The position numbers and the translations under genes are program-made. From Cordilura impudica (lineage: Eukaryota > Arthropoda > Insecta > Diptera > Scathophagidae): 64,000 bases of DNA. The notes below the pieces were generated by a model that was not told where the DNA came from, did no database searches, and was given only the letters and a program-made list of their open reading frames with translations. The stretch is taken from contig OY821521.1 in NCBI GenBank assembly GCA_963682025.1, positions 120,762,020 through 120,826,019 on the forward strand, given 5' to 3'. Positions 58,214-64,000 of the stretch are shown in pieces (position 1 is the first letter of the stretch; every line of letters begins with the position of its first letter).

Positions 58214-61200
58214 CAAATACAAATACAAATACAATACAAATACAAATACAAATACAAATACAAATACAAATACAAATACAAATACAAATACAAATACAAA
58301 TACAAATACAAATACAAATACAAATACAAATACAAATACAAATACAAATACAAATACAAATACAAAAATACAAATACAAATACAAATACAAATACAAATA
58401 CAAATACAAATACAAATACAAATACAAATACAAATACAAAATACAAATACAAATACAAATACAAAATACAAATACAAATACAAATACAAATACAAATACA
58501 AATACAAATACAAATACAAATACAAATACAAATACAAATACAAATACAAATACAAATACAAATACAAATACAAATACAAATACAAATACAAATACAATAC
58601 AAATACAAATACAAATACAAATACAAATACAAATACAAATACAAATACAAAACAAATACAAATACAAATACAAATACAAATACAAATACAAATACAAATA
58701 CAAATACAAATACAAATACAAATACAAATACAAATACAAATACAAATACAAATACAAATACAAATACAAATACAAATACAAATACAAATACAAAATACAA
58801 AATACAAATACAAATACAAATACAAATACAAATACAAATACAAATACAAATACAAATACAAATACAAATACAAATACAAATACAAATACAAATACAAATA
58901 CAAATACAAAAACAAATACAAATACAAAATACAAAATACAAATACAAATACAAATACAAATACAAATACAAATACAAATACAAAATACAAATACAAATAC
59001 AAATACAAATACAAATACAAATACAAATACAAATACAAATACAAATACAAATACAAATACAAATACAAATACAAATACAAATACAAATACAAATACAAAT
59101 ACAAATACAAATACAAATACAAATACAAATACAAATACAAATACAAATACAAATACAAATACAAATACAAATACAAATACAGAATACAAATACAAATACA
59201 AATACAAATACAATACAAATACAAATACAAATACAAAATACAAATACAAATACAAATACAAATACAAATACAAATACAAATACAAATACAAATACAAATA
59301 CAAATACAAATACAAAATACAAATACAAATACAAATACAAATACAAATACAAATACAAATACAAATACAAATACAAATACAAATACAAATACAAATACAA
59401 ATACAAATACAAATACAAATACAAATACAAATACAAATACAAATACAAATACAAATACAAATACAAATACAAATACAAATACAAATACAAATACAAATAC
59501 AAATACAAATACAAATACAAATACAAATACAAATACAAATACAAATACAAATACAAATACAAATACAAATACAAATACAAATACAAATACAAATACAAAT
59601 ACAAATACAAATACAAATACAAATACAAATACAAATACAAATACAAATACAAATACAATACAAATACAAATACAAATACAAATACAAATACAAATACAAA
59701 TACAAATACAAATACAAATACAAATACAAATACAAATACAAATACAAATACAAATACAAATACAAATACAAATACAAATACAAATACAAATACAAATACC
59801 AAATACAAATACAAATACAAATACAAATACAAATACAAATACAAATACAAATACAAATACAAATACAAAACAAATACAAATACAAATACAAATACAAATA
59901 CAAATACAAATACAAACAAATACAAATACAAATACAAATACAAATACAAATACAAAATACAAATACAAATACAAATACAAATACAAATACAAATACAAAT
60001 ACAATACAAATACAAATACAAATACAAATACAAATACAAATACAAATACAAATACAAATACAAATACAAATACAAATACAAATACAAATACAAATACAAA
60101 CAAATTACAAATACAAATACAAATACAAATACAAATACAAATACAAATACAAAATACAAATACAAATACAAATACAAATACAAATACTAATACAAATACA
60201 AATACAAATACAAATACAAATAACAAATACAAATACAAATACAAATACAAATACAAATACAAATACAAATACAAATACAAATACAAATACAAATACAAAT
60301 ACAAATACAAATACAAATACAAATACAAATACAAATACAAATACAAATACAAATACAAATACAAATACAAATACAAATACAAATACAAAAAATACAAATA
60401 CAAATACAAATACAAATACAAATACAAATACAAATACAAATACAAATACAAAATACAAATACAAATACAATACAAAATACAAATACAAATACAAATACAA
60501 ATACAAATACAAATACAAATACAAATACAAATACAAATACAAATACAAATACAAATACAAATACAAATACAAATACAAATACAAATACAAATACAAATAC
60601 AAATACAAATACAATACAAATACAAATACAAATACAAATACAAATACAAATACAAATACAAATACAAATACAAATACAAATACAAATACAAATACAAATA
60701 CAAATACAAATACAAATACAAATACAAATACAAATACAAATACAAAATACAAATACAAATACAAATACAATACAAATACAAATACAAATACAAAACAAAT
60801 ACAAATACAAATACAAATACAAATACAAATACAAATACAAATACAAATACAAATACAAATACAAATACAAATACAAATACAAATACAAATACAAATACAA
60901 ATACAAATACAAATACAAAACAAATACAAATACAAATACAAATACAAATACAAATACAAATACAAATACAAATACAAATACAAATACAAATACAAATACA
61001 AATACAAATACAAATACAAATACAAATACAAATACAAATACAAATACAAATACAAATACAAATACAAATACAAATACAAATACAAATACAAATACAAATA
61101 CAAATACAAATACAAATACAAATACAAATACAAATACAAATACAAATACAAATACAAATACAAATACAAATACAAATACAAATACAAATACAAATACAAA

Positions 61201-63600
61201 TACAAATACAAATACAAATACAAATACAAATACAAATACAAATACAAATACAAATACAAATACAAATACAAATACAAATACAAATACAAATACAAATACA
61301 AATACAAATACAAATACAAATACAAATACAAATACAAATACAAATACAAATACAAATACAAATACAAATACAAATACAAATACAAATACAAATACAAATA
61401 CAAATACAAATACAAATACAAATACAAATACAAATACAAATACAAATACAAATACAAATACAAATACAAATACAAATACAAATACAAATACAAATACAAA
61501 TACAAATACAAATACAAATACAAATACAAATACAAATACAAATACAAATACAAATACAAATACAAATACAAATACAAATACAAATACAAATACAAATACA
61601 AATACAAATACAAATACAAATACAAATACAAATACAAATACAAATACAAATACAAATACAAATACAAATACAAATACAAATACAAATACAAATACAAATA
61701 CAAATACAAATACAAATACAAATACAAATACAAATACAAATACAAATACAAATACAAATACAAATACAAATACAAATACAAATACAAATACAAATACAAA
61801 TACAAATACAAATACAAATACAAATACAAATACAAATACAAATACAAATACAAATACAAATACAAATACAAATACAAATACAAATACAAATACAAATACA
61901 AATACAAATACAAATACAAATACAAATACAAATACAAATACAAATACAAATACAAATACAAATACAAATACAAATACAAATACAAATACAAATACAAATA
62001 CAAATACAAATACAAATACAAATACAAATACAAATACAAATACAAATACAAATACAAATACAAATACAAATACAAATACAAATACAAATACAAATACAAA
62101 TACAAATACAAATACAAATACAAATACAAATACAAATACAAATACAAATACAAATACAAATACAAATACAAATACAAATACAAATACAAATACAAATACA
62201 AATACAAATACAAATACAAATACAAATACAAATACAAATACAAATACAAATACAAATACAAATACAAATACAAATACAAATACAAATACAAATACAAATA
62301 CAAATACAAATACAAATACAAATACAAATACAAATACAAATACAAATACAAATACAAATACAAATACAAATACAAATACAAATACAAATACAAATACAAA
62401 TACAAATACAAATACAAATACAAATACAAATACAAATACAAATACAAATACAAATACAAATACAAATACAAATACAAATACAAATACAAATACAAATACA
62501 AATACAAATACAAATACAAATACAAATACAAATACAAATACAAATACAAATACAAATACAAATACAAATACAAATACAAATACAAATACAAATACAAATA
62601 CAAATACAAATACAAATACAAATACAAATACAAATACAAATACAAATACAAATACAAATACAAATACAAATACAAATACAAATACAAATACAAATACAAA
62701 TACAAATACAAATACAAATACAAATACAAATACAAATACAAATACAAATACAAATACAAATACAAATACAAATACAAATACAAATACAAATACAAATACA
62801 AATACAAATACAAATACAAATACAAATACAAATACAAATACAAATACAAATACAAATACAAATACAAATACAAATACAAATACAAATACAAATACAAATA
62901 CAAATACAAATACAAATACAAATACAAATATAAATACAAATACAAATACAAATACAAATACAAATACAAATACAAATACAAATACAAATACAAATACAAA
63001 TACAAATACAAATACAAATACAAATACAAATACAAATACAAATACAAATACAAATACAAATACAAATATAAATACAAATATAAATACAAATACAAATGCA
63101 AATACAAATGCAAATACAAATACAAATACAAATACAAATACAAATACAAATACAAATACAAATACAAATACAAATACAAATACAAATACAAATACAAATA
63201 CAAATACAAATACAAATACAAATACAAATACAAATACAAATACAAATACAAATACAAATACAAATACAAATACAAATACAAATACAAATACAAATACAAA
63301 TACAAATACAAATACAAATACAAATACAAATACAAATACAAATACAAATACAAATACAAATACAAATACAAATACAAATACAAATACAAATACAAATATA
63401 AATACAAATACAAATACAAATACAAATACAAATACAAATACAAATACAAATACAAATACAAATACAAATACAAATACAAATACAAATACAAATACAAATA
63501 CAAATACAAATACAAATACAAATACAAATACAAATACAAATACAAATACAAATACAAATACAAATACAAATACAAATACAAATACAAATACAAATACAAA
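58214..63600. repeat. Hexanucleotide microsatellite (TACAAA)n, 5.4 kb
   Basis: Nearly 900 copies. From 58214 to about 60920 the array is broken by many one- or two-base length variants (TACAATAC, TACAAAATAC, AAAACAAA). From about 60920 to 62930 it is uninterrupted. Beyond that only substitutions occur (TATAAA at about 62931, 63069, 63081, 63397; ATGCAA at about 63099 and 63111). The very long open frames on both strands (IQIQ, YKYK, NTNT and LYLY, VFVF, CICI) are automatic, because no frame of the unit has a stop. They are not genes. Confidence 0.97.
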
Positions 63601-64000
63601 TTATATTAGTTCGAATTTTTCTTTTAATCGACCTTCGAACTTTGCAGTCAAATGCCGATTTTCAGCATATTGCTTATATGGTTTTTTGGCTATAACTCGT
63701 CGACTAATTGATATTTTTCAATCTGTAAAAGCCAAATTGTTGCAGAAACCTGTGCAACAATTAAAAATTTAAAAAAAAAAATGATTTAGAAAATTTTTGT
63801 GGTGCTTATGAAGCAAAATGTTGGAAAAATATTTTTTTTCATGCTTTTTGAAAATATTTTCCACAAAACTAAGTCTTTTTTGCTTTCTGTTTGATCTATA
63901 ATATGCTTCTCAGTTTCTTCAATAAATTTCCTTTGAAAAGAAAATGGTCTTAGTCGATAATTTGCGAATGGTCTTAGTCGATAATTTGCGTTAAAAATCC
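63601..64000. repeat. Start of the second copy of the 6.7-kb unit
   Basis: Nearly identical to 56854-57240 (one base missing in TTGTTGC(T)AGAAACC). The 24-bp AATGGTCTTAGTCGATAATT plus TGCG is doubled at 63942-63990 but single in the first copy. The window ends inside it. Confidence 0.93.

Noticed and set aside
57887..63599. Very long open frames (up to 1588 residues) on both strands
   Set aside because: They are translations of a hexanucleotide repeat that has no stop in any frame; the protein would be pure IQ, YK, NT, LY, VF or CI dipeptides.
58214..63600. Telomeric repeat
   Set aside because: TACAAA is not a known telomere motif, flies mostly use retrotransposons or satellites, and unique sequence continues on both sides.

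Overview
The window is eukaryotic, AT-rich, non-genic DNA, almost certainly from a brachyceran fly. The reasons are a mini-me/INE-1-like block with GTCY repeats near 4791-5590, a Ty3/gypsy element primed by tRNA-Lys, a transposase gene with a 58-bp insect-type intron, and several families of insect non-LTR retrotransposons. I find no intact host gene, tRNA, rRNA or CRISPR. Nearly everything is a nest of transposable elements, and their insertion order can be read from interrupted reading frames and target-site duplications (TSDs).

The backbone is one Ty3/gypsy element on the minus strand. Its 5' end (LTR, tRNA-Lys primer-binding site, gag start) is near 48.2-49.6 kb and its integrase C-terminus is at 2.7-3.26 kb. 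Two very large insertions split it. FB1 (3266-30198, 26.9 kb) sits in the integrase domain; it has kilobase-long inverted arms and a 9-bp TSD with one mismatch. FB2 (33640-47336, 13.7 kb) sits in gag; it consists only of a ~493-bp tandem repeat, about 7.5 units in one orientation and then about 20 in the other, with a perfect 9-bp TSD. Both look like Foldback-type elements. The FB2 monomer also forms the central loop of FB1, so the two insertions belong to one system.

FB1 has itself been colonised. Its left arm holds a mini-me-like block, a 491-bp MITE (TTA TSD) and a 5'-truncated non-LTR fragment. Its loop holds a second MITE, which is split by a complete 2380-bp hAT transposon (8-bp TSD, CAGGGTTGG ends) whose transposase carries one frameshift. 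Its right arm holds an 8.7-kb Helitron (19323-28060) with recognisable TC and CTAG ends at an A/T site, Rep and Pif1-type helicase remnants, a non-LTR insertion, and a 2.9-kb internal tandem duplication.

Right of the gypsy 5' end, a segment containing gag start, leader, PBS, LTR and a Jockey/I-like non-LTR element is tandemly duplicated (about 47.3-51.6 kb and 51.6-55.2 kb). The second non-LTR copy keeps its ORF1 with zinc knuckles. From 56.85 kb a 6.7-kb unit begins. It holds a broken gene for a cysteine-pair insect protein family, which runs into a 5.4-kb (TACAAA)n hexanucleotide array. The start of the same unit recurs at 63601, so this unit too is tandemly duplicated.

No gene here appears able to make a full product. 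The elements interact as host and parasite sequences: FB1 and FB2 destroyed the gypsy element, and later elements destroyed FB1.
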